Assembly: GCA_021209875.1 (NCBI GenBank)
Contig: JAGYVD010000009.1
Location: forward strand, 2,356,001-2,420,000
Origin: Rosellinia necatrix
Taxonomy: Eukaryota; Ascomycota; Sordariomycetes; Xylariales; Xylariaceae
Reading direction: 5' to 3'
Length of the DNA: 64,000 nucleotides
Below are positions 10,901 to 23,100 of the stretch, one piece after another (within the stretch, counting starts at the first letter, position 1; every line of letters begins with the position of its first letter). The notes below the pieces were generated by a model that saw nothing but the letters and a program-made list of their open reading frames with translations, had not been told where the DNA came from and searched no databases. Position numbers and translations under genes: made by a program.

Positions 10901-12231
10901 CCCTGCGCCATGGCACTCTCCGAATACTGGCCGCACATCCAACAATGGATAACAGACAACAGGTAACAGTTACGCCTTGCAACTCGAGAACAAGAGGCCA
11001 AGAAGGGACCAAGAAGACGAGACAAACGGCGTCTTTCACACGTGGGGACCAGACCCTCGGTGTAGGAATCCCCGAATAGAGATACGCTAGTCTCAGCTTG
11101 ATACAACCCGTCACTTGTGCCATTTTAGCGTCTTAGCCTATCCCCTGCTCTTCTTCTCGCTTACACAACTCTTGCCAGCCAGCGTAACCCAATAATATAT
11201 TAATTATAGCATGCCACTCTTGGGGGTTATCCCTCGTCACATCGTGTTAAATCTCCAAGGCAGATTGCTGTGGTCCGGAGCACCAGAAATGGCATATCGA
11301 TTCCTAATTACATTTCTATGCTTGCTTGCTTCCCCGTCAAACCTACCTGGTTCGAATCTTTCGTGCGTATCTTGCGGTCTGCTAATTTCGAAGCATAATA
11401 TTATATCGTTATAATTACACCGCGAGTTCTTTGACATAGTATGACGTACCTTGGGGTATCCGTATACACTACTATGGGGACAATCGGTCCTATTTATTGG
11501 GCTCCTCTACAATTTAAAATTCGATTATCTATTCTTGTTTACCTGGGACGGTGCCATTGCGTTCGACACGCCCGTTGACATCATCCCAAGCTGAACATAT
11601 CATACGAGCAAGGCTTATCCTTGCTCTGTCGTACATAGTAGGCGAAAACAATAATCTCAGTCGTAGGTAAGAACCACGTTGTATTCTTGCGTAACTGGGT
11701 TAGCCACATGGCCGGATATATCATACAATGCCTATAGTGCCTTTTCCCTCTTAATATCGAAACCATAAGCCTGCTCAGGCTAATAGGAATTAAACTTGAG
11801 TTATAGTACTTGGTTTAAAAAAAAAAAAACGACGGCGAGCGTGTCGTGAATTGCCTCTACATAGTAGGAAAGGTCTATCAGTTCCAGAGTTAACTAAAGT
11901 ATAATTCGCTTTGAACAGAGGTTAGAAGAACTGGGGATCAGACAGGGTCTATGCACCCAATAACTAAGAGTATTGCATTTACGGGTACATTTAAGTGTGT
12001 AACAGTATGTGATTAAACAGTGTAACACTACTGGCATCACCTCACTAATTTATCGCCTTCAAGTACTGCGTAGTAGGGCTACTGTGGTTCAGGCAGATGT
12101 ATCTATCCCATATATCACCAAAAAAGCGCCTAAGGGATAACTAAGCAAAATGTTTGAAGGTGACTCGTTGAACTGCTCCATCTGGTCCACACACCAACCA
12201 ACAGAACATAATAGCTAGCACAACTTCAGCA
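7914..12231. other. Gene-poor region, no supported gene
   Basis: About 4.3 kb without a convincing gene. Visible structure: an A run at about 8990-9012 next to AAAG repeats, a GA-rich strand at 9100-9130, and a second A run near 11818-11830. A TATATAAG element lies at 10689-10696, 66 bp before an ATG at 10762 that opens only 31 codons. Another ATG at 10910 gives 18 codons and then AACAG|GTAACAG, a possible donor. These could be first exons of a short intron-containing gene, but no downstream exon was recognised. Confidence 0.4.
10689..10858 (+). promoter_or_regulatory. Possible TATA box and short leader ORF
   Basis: TATATAAG at 10689-10696 is followed by a pyrimidine-rich stretch and an ATG in good context (ACCATGGC) at 10762. 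The frame runs 31 codons and stops. No family is recognised. It may be a real promoter with a small first exon, or chance. Confidence 0.2.
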
Positions 12232-12386
12232 ATGGCAGACATTTCTACCAGGACCTCTCTGGTTCCTCTCGCTCTGCCGCCGCTGCCGCCGCTCGGCCGT
12301 GTTCCTGCACGTTCCCGAATCTCTATACTTCACCCCGGGTACGGAAAAGGCGAAAACCTCCTTTTTGCCCTTCCTGCCGTTGACTG
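12232..12386 (+). pseudogene. HNH-like gene, 5' fragment
   Basis: Begins at the natural ATG (MADISTRTSLVP) and runs 51 codons plus 2 nt into the LTR. The HPGY-x(7)-LLFALPAVD block is the family's N-terminal signature. It ends in the TSD gactg. Its upstream DNA (about 12150-12231) would hold the original promoter. Confidence 0.85.
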
Positions 12387-12601
12387 TGTCATGTTAGGAT
12401 TGCCCAAAGTAAGGTCTAGTCACTATGAGGTAGCAGCTGGGTAGCAGGTAGATAGCTAAGTATAAGGGTAGGGCTTAATATTATTGATTCTTGGGCCTAC
12501 TATTTAGGTGGGAGGCCTTTAGTCCTTATATATACAATTATGCCCTTAGAGCTACCCCCTAGGGTAGCTGGTGCCTTGCTATGTGATCCATTTGCCTGAC
12601 A
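12387..12601 (-). mobile_element. Solo LTR (LTR5a), 215 bp
   Basis: Starts TGTCA and ends TGACA, and is flanked by the 5-bp TSD gactg (12382-12386 and 12602-12606). It matches the two LTRs of the large insertion (12745-12959 and 48400-48614) in inverted orientation and has exactly the same length, 215 bp. Unlike them it keeps its G and C, so it approximates the unmutated LTR. The minus orientation is relative to the base element, whose own plus orientation is inferred. Confidence 0.9.
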
Positions 12602-12606
12602 GACTG

Positions 12607-12744
12607 CTTTATCGACCCGTTGGGCCAGGCCTGGACTTGGGGGCATTATCATGCGACTGTATTAATTGCAGGCGGTATTATTGCTAACAACGCTTTCGAC
12701 GATGTCTATTTTAGCCATGACCGGGATGGCAGAGACCCTATTAC
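12607..12744 (+). pseudogene. HNH-like gene, middle fragment
   Basis: A 138-nt coding remnant trapped between the solo LTR and the large insertion. It encodes FIDPLGQAWTWGHYHA...GGIIANNAFDD...DRDGRDPIT, matching the part of the family that follows LPAVD. It is unmutated although it is flanked by repeats. Confidence 0.85.
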
Positions 12745-12959
12745 TATTAGGCCAATAGATCATATAGCGAGGTACCAGCTACCTTAGGGGGTAGCTCTAA
12801 GGGTATAATTATATATATAAGGACTAAAGGCTTTTTATTTAAATAATAAGCTTAGGAATTAATAATATTAAGCTTTATTTTTATATTTAGTTATTTATTT
12901 GCTATTTAGCTGCTACTTTATAATAACTAAACTTTATTTTAGACAATTTTAATATAATA
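12745..12959 (+). repeat. Left LTR5b of base element
   Basis: 215 bp, aligned base for base, in inverted orientation, with the solo LTR at 12387-12601. Differences are nearly all C-to-T and G-to-A. The mutation load rises left to right: the first 60 bp keep GGTACCAGCT and GGGGTAGCTC, while the rest is almost pure A/T. Confidence 0.9.
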
Positions 12960-14888
12960 TATTAATTTTTTTTTTTATATTTAAACTATTAATTAAATTA
13001 TTTATTATATTTTTAATATAATTAAAACAGCTAATATAGTTATTTTAAGTTTATTTAAAAGCTTTATTAACGTTTAATTAATTATTATATTAATATTTAG
13101 TTAAAACATTAATTTAATAATTAATAAACAGCTAAATTTAATTATAATAAAAGTTTTTAAATAAATTAAATTAAACTAAAAATAAAAATAATTAAAAAAT
13201 TTTAAAATAAAACTATTTTAAAAGCATTTAATAGCAAAAAAAGTTGTTTTTAAAAAAATAAAAACGATATTTTTTTAAACAGTTTTATTTTTTTTAAATA
13301 TAAAAATAAAACTTAAGCAGAAATAAACGTTTTTTAAACAGTTTTATTTTTGTTTTATTTTATAAAAATAAGTTTAAAAATAAAACTATTTATATTATAT
13401 ATGTTTTTATTTGTTTTAAAAATTTTATTAAGCAGTAATAAGCTAGCTATTTTATTATAATATAATAAAACAATATTATTATAGTTATATAAAAATGTTT
13501 TTAATATTAATTTTATAATAATATTATTAATAATATTATTAATAGTTTAATTAATATTATAACGCTATATTATATAAATTAAATAATAAATAAATTATTT
13601 GCAGATTTTTAAAACAATATAAAAGCTAAAGCAAAAATTTTAATAATTTTTAATAAAACTTAAGCTATAAACTTATTAGCTTAATTAAATTATAATATAT
13701 AGTTTAAAATTATAATAAAAATAATTTTAAAAATATATAGTAATTTTATTGCGGCTGTTTAATAAATAAAATTATTTATTAAAATTATTTTTATTTTTTA
13801 AAACTAAGCTTTTATATTTTTAAAAAACGCTATAAAATAGCAAAAAAGTTTTATTTATAATATAAAATAATAATTTTTAAATTTAATTTAGTTTATATAA
13901 ATATAATATGTTATAATTACTAAAAGCTTAGCTATTATTTATTAAATTATAAATTTTTATTAAATACAGCTAGTGCTATTAGCTAAATTATAAAAGCTAA
14001 AAATATATTAAGCTTTATAATTTTATAAAAATTTAGCTAATTATATTTTTTAAGCTTAAAAACTTTTATTTAATTAATTTTTAAATAAAATAGCTTAGCT
14101 TTATTTTTTTGTTTTAAAGTTTAAATAAAGCTTTAAATAAATAAAAATTAAGTTATATTAAACAGACTTATAAATAGTAGCGCTAACTAAATTTTTTTAA
14201 ACTAGCTATACTATTTAAAATAATTATAAAAACTTAAGATTTAATTAAAAATTAAAAAGCTTTTAAGCCAGGCTATATAAAAAAAACTTTTGTTTTTATA
14301 AAATTAAAAATCGGTTAAAACAAACTAAAAAATATATATTAATTTTAAAATATTAATTAATTAATTATATAATATTATTTTAAAAATTTTTAAAAGTATT
14401 AAGCTAATTTTAATTTAAATTAAGTTAAAAATATTTAAATATATTGCTTATAAAAAAAAGACTTTATTTTTATAGCTATTTTAAAACAGTATTATTAAGC
14501 TGCAAAAAAATTAAGTCTAACTATTATTTTTATTTTTAATAATATTAAAGCATTAATTTATTATACAGCTTAGTTGTAAAAATTTACTATAAAAAGTTAA
14601 CTATTTTTTAAATTAGCTAATTTTAAAAACTTAAAAAACTTAAATTTAACTAAAAGCTTTTTTAAATATTATTAATTAAAGCATGCTATTAACTTAAAAA
14701 ATATAAAAGTGTTTTTTTTAAGCTTTATATATTTTTTAAATAAAAAAAAACAGCAAGTTTTAAAAAAATATATTAGTTAAGCTTTATTTAAAAAATAGAT
14801 TTGCTATTTAAATAGCTTAACAGAAGCTCTAATTTTTTTTATACTTAAAATAAAAAATAAGCTGTAACTCTGCGTTAATTATAAAAGA

Positions 14889-15007
14889 TGCTATAGTATG
14901 CCAGGGGTAGGAACTAAATAGAAAATAGACAGAAATAAGTGGCCCTACTTAGCCTGTAATACCTGAACAGCTAATTAACCAGTTGGTCCCCATCTTTTTT
15001 TGTAGCA
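14889..15007. repeat. TRIM left terminal repeat
   Basis: 119 bp. Nearly identical to 15339-15457, including the internal GTGGCCCTA(C/T)TTAGCCTG block and a T-rich stretch before TGTAGCA. Confidence 0.88.
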
Positions 15008-15338
15008 AATAGTGCAGTAGAGTGCGTGTTAGATCGAACGCATAGGCCTGGCTACCGCTTATATAAGCTATAACTAAGTGATTTTTAAGTAGTAGGTTTA
15101 AATCCCGGGCGCGTAAAACAGAAAAGATATCCTTAGTTAGCAATAAAGCCTTAAAAAACCCTGGACGGGCTGGCAGTAAGTCTAAACGGCCTGGCGGTAA
15201 GACCTACTTCTGCGGCAAGGGGCAAAAAGTCTAGTTGTAGCTATAAAGCCTACAAAAAATTATTTCCAGCGATAAAACTACGTAAAATAACCCGCTAACT
15301 AATAAGGTTATTAAAAGGTATTTTTTAAGCCAGGTATA

Positions 15339-15457
15339 TGCTACAGTATGCCAGAGGTAGAAACTAAATAGAAAATAGACAGAAATAAGTGGCCCTATTT
15401 AGCCTGTAATACCTGAACAGCCAACTAACCAGTTGGTCCCCATCCTTTTCTGTAGCA
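15339..15457. repeat. TRIM right terminal repeat
   Basis: 119 bp direct copy of 14889-15007, differing at a handful of positions, mostly C/T or A/G. Confidence 0.88.
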
Positions 15458-16492
15458 AAAGACTAAACAAAATATTTAGAAAAAACTATATTTTTTTATT
15501 TTTAATTATAAAAATATTAAATTATTTATTTAATTTAAAAATATTTATAAAAATTAATTTAAAAATATGTACTACTAGCTATATATTTATAAAAAAATAA
15601 ATAAAAACTGTTTTTATATAAAATATAGTTATTTTAAATATTTAGTTATATTATTTAAATTTATTAACATTTTTATAACTTTTTAACAATATATTAACTA
15701 TATATTATCAGGTTTTATTAATAATTTTTATATAATATATTTAAATAATATTATTATTTATAACTAAAATAAAAAACTTATATTTAAGCAGTTTATAACA
15801 TATTTATTAAACTATGCTAATAAAAATTATATATTAATTTAAAAAATGCGACTAGTTTATAAATATTATTTTATTTTTAAAGTTTATAATAACTTTAAAT
15901 AATATTTTAATAAATAAAGCAAAGTTGCAGCTATTATAGAATAGCTTTAGCTTTATAATATTTATAATATTTAAATATTTTTAAAATTTATTAAATTTTA
16001 CTGCTGTTTTATATAAAATTATATAAAAATAACAGTTTTTTATTAAACAGGCTAAAAAACTTAGTTATTTATTTTTAATTTTATTTTAAAAAATAATAAT
16101 ATTTTAAAAGCTTAAATTTTTGTTTATTAAAATATTTATTTTAAAATATTTTAAACTTTAGTTATTTATCTATTTAAAAATAAATGTTTTAAACTTTGTT
16201 ATAAAAGCAATAATTTTTAATAAAATTAAAAATAATAGCATTTAATAATATATTATTTTAAAATTATAAAAGCTAAAGCTTTATTATTATATACCTAATG
16301 CTAAGCTATTAGTTATTTTTATATATTTATATAATAAAAATATTATTTTTTTATTTTTAATATTAAATCCTGATTTTAATTAACTATTTAAACTATAGTT
16401 ATTTTATTATAAAACTTTAATTAAATATTAAACAAGCTAACTAGTTATAAATTTTAATAAAATTTAATTTTAAAATAAAATATAAGCCAGGC

Positions 16493-16808
16493 TGTTAGAA
16501 CTATGGCAATTAGTTATAGTTACTCACAGCTGTTATACGTGCATATGTTTTATACAAGCATATGGCGTATATGTTATGTATATATATATAGCGTGTATGT
16601 TTTATACGTAAAACAAGCTGTATTATCGCTGTTATTTTAGTAGGTTGTACGCTAGCAGAATTTTTATGCAAAGTTTAAAATAATGTTACATATAATAGTT
16701 ATTTAAATAAAATAATAATTAAATATAATAAATATTATATAACAAAAAGTTGTATTCTGTTTTATGCGTAAAAAGTATATATATCGTATATATAAAGCTT
16801 ATTTAATA
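16493..16808 (+). repeat. LTR1a (left LTR of outer element)
   Basis: 316 bp. One of the two least mutated LTR1 copies, keeping ACTCACAGCTGTTATACGTG and related segments. Its 3' neighbour TTAATTAGTAGTTGTAAAACG is shared with LTR1b and should contain the primer-binding site. Confidence 0.88.
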
Positions 16809-19800
16809 TTAATTAGTAGTTGTAAAACGTAACTATAAATTAATAAAAGTAAAAACAAAGCGCGTTTAAAGCTTAATAAACTTAAACAAGTTTTTATATT
16901 ATATTTTAAAAATTTTGTTTTATATAAACAAATTATTTTTATATAATAAAAGCTTAAAAAAATTAATTTTAAATATTTATATTTTTATATGTTTTATTAT
17001 ATTTTAAAATTATAATATAAAAATTAAATATTAAAAAGCGATAATATATAATTATATAAAATTATTTATTATATAAAAGCTAAATAATATATAAATAAAC
17101 TTTTAAAAACTTGTTTATTAACTTATTATTAAAACTTGTTTATTTATTTTTAATATATTTTATAATAATTTTAAAATAATTATATAATAAAAAAACTTTT
17201 ATTATATATAATAATATTAAATAATATAATAAAATTATAACAGATTATAAAATTAATAAACATATTATATAAAATATTATTAATATATAATATTAAAAAT
17301 AAAAGCTTAATATTATAACTATAACTTTGATTATATTTAATATATAAGCAGCCTGTTATATTTTAAAATATAAATATTTAAATATAACCGGCCAGCTATT
17401 ATAAAATTATATATTAAAAACTTTAAATTATAAATATATAAAACATAAAACTAATTTTATAAGCTGATTTAATAAAAGCTGCTTAATATATTAAATAAAA
17501 AACATATAATTTAGCAGCAATAATAGCTTTATATAAACAGTTAAACTTATATAAATTATATAAAAGCAATATATATTAAATAAATTAAAACGTTTTTGTT
17601 TATATTTATATTAATATTTATATAAACATTTAATTTGCTTATTTTAAACTAAAAGCTTTATATAAATATAAATAATATAAGCATTTTATAGCTTAAAATA
17701 TTATTTAATATATTATAATTAAAACTAATATTTAATATATATTTTTAAACTTTAAAAAAAAACTAATAAATTATTTATATAATTAATAATTAAATATAAA
17801 TATATTTTTAATTTAATAAATAAACGTATAATATTTATAAAATATAAACTAAACTTTTAATTAATTTATAAATATTTTATTATATATTATTTTTATAAAC
17901 TTTTAAATAATTATTATATATATATATAATATTTAATTTAATTATAATAAATATGTTTTTAACTTATTTTTTTTAAAACATATAAAATAAAAAATATTTT
18001 TAATAAATACGTTATTTTTAAAAACATAAAAAAAAAAAATTTATTTCAGCAAGCTATATAATTTATTATATAATAAAGCACAGCTGTTTATTAGCTTATA
18101 TTAATAATTTAAAATAATAAAAACTAATATTATGCTATATTTTTAATTATATTAAAAAGTCTGGCTAAAAACTTTTATATATATAATATTAAATTAAATA
18201 AAATTTAAAATAAAATCTATTATATAATAAACATTTATTTTAATATAAATATAAACTACAGCTAATATTAATTTAATTAAATTAATATTATTTTTATATA
18301 AATAAAATAAAACAATTTAAATTTAGCTATATATAAAGCATTAAATTTAATAATTATTAAACTAGCAAAAATATAGCAAGCTTTAAAAACAAACTATTAA
18401 AATAAAATCTAGCTAAATATAATTATTGTATAAATATGCTAAGGCATATTAAAATTAGCAACAGCTTTTATATTTTAAAACTTACGTGCAAAAGCTTTTT
18501 ACCGACTTAAAAACATGTTTATAAATTATAAACAAAAATAAAACAAAATATTTTTATAAAAATAAATAACGTTTATTTTATTAATTAAAAATATAATTAA
18601 AATAATTATATAAAAGCTTTTTGATTTAAAAATATATATAAACTTTTAAGCTAGCTTAATATATAATAAAACTTTTATAATTTAAAAACAGCTTAATTAT
18701 AACGCTTATATAAATAAAAATATTTTATATATAAAAAACGGGCTGCTAATTAATAAACTATATATTTTAAAAAAGCTTATATAAAAACATATATTTTAAT
18801 TTATATAAAATAATGTTTAATTATTTTTATTGCTTAACGATTTTTAACATATTTTATAAAATATAAAAATATTTTAAGCTAAACTTAAACAATATTAAAA
18901 AAAATTAATAATAAATAAAACATATAGTTAATTTAGTTTTTAATAAATAATATATTTATATATTATATAACAAAAAAATATTTAAAATTAAAAACAAATG
19001 TTCTATTTAATTAATTTATATTAAGCAATTAATATTATATAAAATATTAAAATAAACTATAAAATATAAATACTTTTAATTATTTAATAATAAATAAAAT
19101 ATAATTAAAAATATATATTTAAATAAATTTTTATATATAAACTAAATAAATAAAAAAACTGCTTTTATATAATTTAAAAACAAAAAACTATTATATTAAT
19201 TAAAACAATTAAAATAAAAACGCTTTTAATATAATAATATATTATATTTTAAATATTTTAATACTATTTTTATTTTTTTAAAAAATATAAACTATTTATA
19301 AGCTTATTTTAATAATATAAAAATATTATTATATAATAAAACAAAAAATTATATTTATTATATATAAATAAAAACATTTATTTTTAATATAAGCTTTTAA
19401 AAAGCTAAAACATATTTTATTAAAACAGAGCTAAAATATTTATACTGCTGTTTTAAATATTTTTATATAAAAACTATATAAGCTGCTAAATTATATAAAA
19501 TATAATATAAACTATTTAATTTTAAAAAAATCCAGAAATTTTATTATTACTGCTAGTTATACAACTAAATATTAAAACGTTTTAAGTTTTTAATTAAAAA
19601 TAATTATAATTTTAATTATAAAGTTATAATTAATATTATATAAATAAACAATAAATAAATACTTTATATTATTAATACTACGATATTATTTCAAGCTATA
19701 ACATTTTTAAAATCTATGTTTATATATAACGTTTAAAAACATTATATAAATATTAAATCAATATATATTAAAAACCTCCTGATTATATTATATATAATTT

Positions 19801-19856
19801 AAATATAAATTTTTTATTAAAAAAATTCTGAAATTAAGCTAAAATAATTAATATAT

Positions 19857-20175
19857 TGTCGCAGAGGAACAGATAAATCGTATAAGAACAGTGGAATTAG
19901 AGCCAAGCGATTAATATAAGCAAGTTAATTTAAGCTTATAATAATAATTTATCTAGTTAAATTATATTATATAAAAATAATTAGACTAGCCAGCTTATAA
20001 ATATAGCTTAAAAAAATTATATTTTTTCTGCTTTATAATTAATTTATTTAAATAAGTTGGGCTTATATAAGCCCGACCGCTTATTTTAACAGCTATTAAT
20101 TTAGTTATAAAGCTTATTGCAGCATTTAAGCTATAATTACTAGTTTTTGCTAAAGTTATTTATTTTATCGTAACA
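19857..20175 (-). repeat. LTR2 copy at left end
   Basis: 319 bp, more heavily A/T-shifted than its partner over its last 120 bp. It contains a slightly mutated copy of the palindrome seen at 30581-30604. Confidence 0.88.
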
Positions 20176-23100
20176 TATTTTTAAATCTAGCTAATTAAAA
20201 CTTAATTTATAAAATAAATTTTAATAATTATTTTATATAACTTTATATATAAACAATAAATAATAATTTTATAATTAATTTAAAAATTATTTTTAAAAAT
20301 TTTATAATTAAAAAGCTTTTTTTAAATAAAAGTTGCTATTTAAAATAATTAATAATAATAAAAAAACATAATTATTAAAATAATTAGCTAATAAATAATT
20401 TTATAAAAATAGTATAAATATTTTTAAATAAATAATAGCTTAGCTTTTTTTTTTTTTTTAATTTAATTAATTAATTTATATATAATTTTTAAATCGCTAG
20501 TATTTTAACGCGCGTTAATTTTAAACTAACAGCTGTTTTTAATAATTTTAAATAATTTTAAAAATTATTTTTTATAAATAATTTTTTATTAAATATATGC
20601 TGCTATAAACAGTTTTATATATAATTAATTATTTTAACTAATATAAATAGTATTAAAATTTATTATATTTAGTTTTTAAGCTGTTGTTTTTTTTTTTATA
20701 AATAATTTTTAAAAGTTGTTTTAATTTTTTATATTATAATTAAAAATTAATTTTATTTTAAAATAAATATTTTTATATTATTACTGCTACTGCTGCTATA
20801 ACTACTGCTGCTGCTGTTAATGCTGCTGCCGCTTTATTTTTATGCCGTCTGCTTGCTTATTTATTTTTTTGCTTGTTTTTTTTTTTGCTTTTACTACTGC
20901 TGTAACTGCTGCTGCTTAAGCCGCTGCTGCTGTTAAAAAGCTAAGCTTAATTATTGTTTTTTTTACTATTAACTTTGTTTTAAAAAAAGCTGCTAAGCTA
21001 ATAATAATTAACGCTGTTAATAAAACGCTAGCTAATATTTATAATATTAAAAAATCGGACTTTAAATTTAATAATTTTATATTTAGTCCAGCTTTATATA
21101 TTTTTTTTAAAGTTTTTTTATTAATTATATATATTAATTTTGCTTTTAATTTTTTTAGCAAGCTTTAAAGCTAATTTTTTTAATAAAAAACTTTAAAGCT
21201 TTTTATATTGCTGCTATAGCTTTTAGTTAATAATATAAATTTTTTTTTTTAATAAAAAGCCGGCTAGTCCAGCTTTTTTATTAAGCTTATATTATATTAA
21301 TAATAAATATATTAATAATAATAAAATTATTTTTAAAAACCTGCTAAAAAAAAATTGCTTTATAAAAATAAGTTAAAAAACGCTTTTATTATGTTTATAT
21401 TTATTTAATAATATAAAAAGTTAAAAAATATTGCTATTAAGCTTAATATTTTAATTAGCAGTGCTATTTTTACGTTAGCAGGCATAAATATATTTTTATA
21501 TAAATAGTTTTATTTTTTATAAACGTTTTTTTTTGCTAAAATTTTATATAGCCGGAAAATAAACTAATTTTTTATTGCAGTTTTTTTTAAAATAATATAA
21601 GCTAAAAAAAACGTTTTAATAAGCTTTTTTTTTTTAATTTAATTTTTTAATGTAATAACTTATAAAATTTTTAAAATTTTTTAATTTTTTATATTTTTGC
21701 TAAAGCTGTTATTTTTTAGTTTAAGCACGCTTTTATTAAAAATAAAATAAAACAAGCTTAAGCTTAGCTGTAATAATTAAAAATAACAGCTTTAAAAAAA
21801 GCTAGAAATAACGGTTTTAAGTCTGGCCGCTTTTTTTTTAAAAATAATAATGCTAACGCCGATAATATTTTTATTTTAGCAGGTAAAAAAGTTATAGCTG
21901 CTCTAACGGCTAAAAAAGCTCCTGTTTTAGCAAAAACAAATATTAAAAAAAAAAGCAGTATTATTAAAATCTTTTTTAGCTATTTATATTGTATAAAATA
22001 ATTAAATATAAAATAAGTTTAATAATTTATAAGCTTAAAATATTAGTAAATATTATAAAATGCTTAAAATTATAATTGTTTTTTAAATTAGCAGTTATAA
22101 TGTTTTAATATAAAAATTTAAGTTAAAAAAAAATATATTTTTAAGCTTTTTATAATGCCTGCTAATCGTTTAAAAGCTTTGGTTGTTAAAAATAACTTAG
22201 ATTTTAAGCTAGCTATTTATAAAAAAAATAAAAAAAAAAAAAAAATACTGTTTTAATATAAAGTTAATTTTAATAATAATAATTCTATTAATCTGTTTAT
22301 AAAAATAGATATTTAAAAATAATTTAAAAAGATTTTTTAGTTATAATTAATTAGTTTTTATTGCTTATAAACTATATTTTTTAAATTTTATAATTATAAT
22401 CGTAAAATTAAATAAAATATAAAAATATTTAAACTAAACATATAATAAATTTTTATAAGCTTGTTTATTAATATTTAAATAATTAAAAATATTTTATTTT
22501 AAATAATCTTTTTAATATTTTTGTTTTATTTATATGTTTTATATATTAATATGTTATAATTTTATATTAATTTATTTATTTTTTTATAATTAATTTAATT
22601 GTTTATATATTATTTAAATAAATAGTTTATATATTTTAAAATTAAATAAAATATTTTAAAAAGTTTTTTAATGCTATAATTTTTTCGGCTGTAAAAGCGA
22701 TTATTTTAATTTTAACTTTAGTAGTTAATATTAAAACAATATTTTATTTTATTACTTTTAAATAAAAAGTTTTTAAAATTAATATAATATATTTATAAAA
22801 TAATCTGCCCGTTTTTTGTTATTTATAAATAAAACGTTTTTAGCAATTATAAAAGCCTATGTTTTTAAAAAGCTTATTTTAAATTTAACTGCTAAAAATC
22901 TGGTTTTATATAAATATTTAATTAAATAATCGATTATAACATAATAATTAACGCTTAAATTAATTAAAAACTATAATAACATTTTAATTATAAAAACTAC
23001 GTTTATTTTTAATATTATTTTATTATATAGCGTTAATTTAATTTTTTTTAGTAAGCTTTTATTTATTTTTTATAGTTTAATTTAAATTATATATAAAATT

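Larger units (their letters stand above)
14889..15457. mobile_element. TRIM-like miniature LTR element, 569 bp
   Basis: 119-bp direct terminal repeats (14889-15007, 15339-15457) start TGCTA and end TAGCA, and are flanked by the TSD aaaga (14884-14888, 15458-15462). The 331-bp interior has no coding capacity, which fits a terminal-repeat retrotransposon in miniature. The interior holds a tRNA-like pair: TATAACTAAGTG (A-box-like, about 15067) and GGTTTAAATCCC (B-box-like, about 15097). It is much less AT-rich than its surroundings. Confidence 0.85.

Noticed and set aside
12387..12959. A 570-bp foldback or MITE with 188-bp terminal inverted repeats
   Set aside because: The apparent inverted repeat is two independent LTR5 copies in opposite orientation, each with its own TSD, and the spacer is HNH coding sequence.
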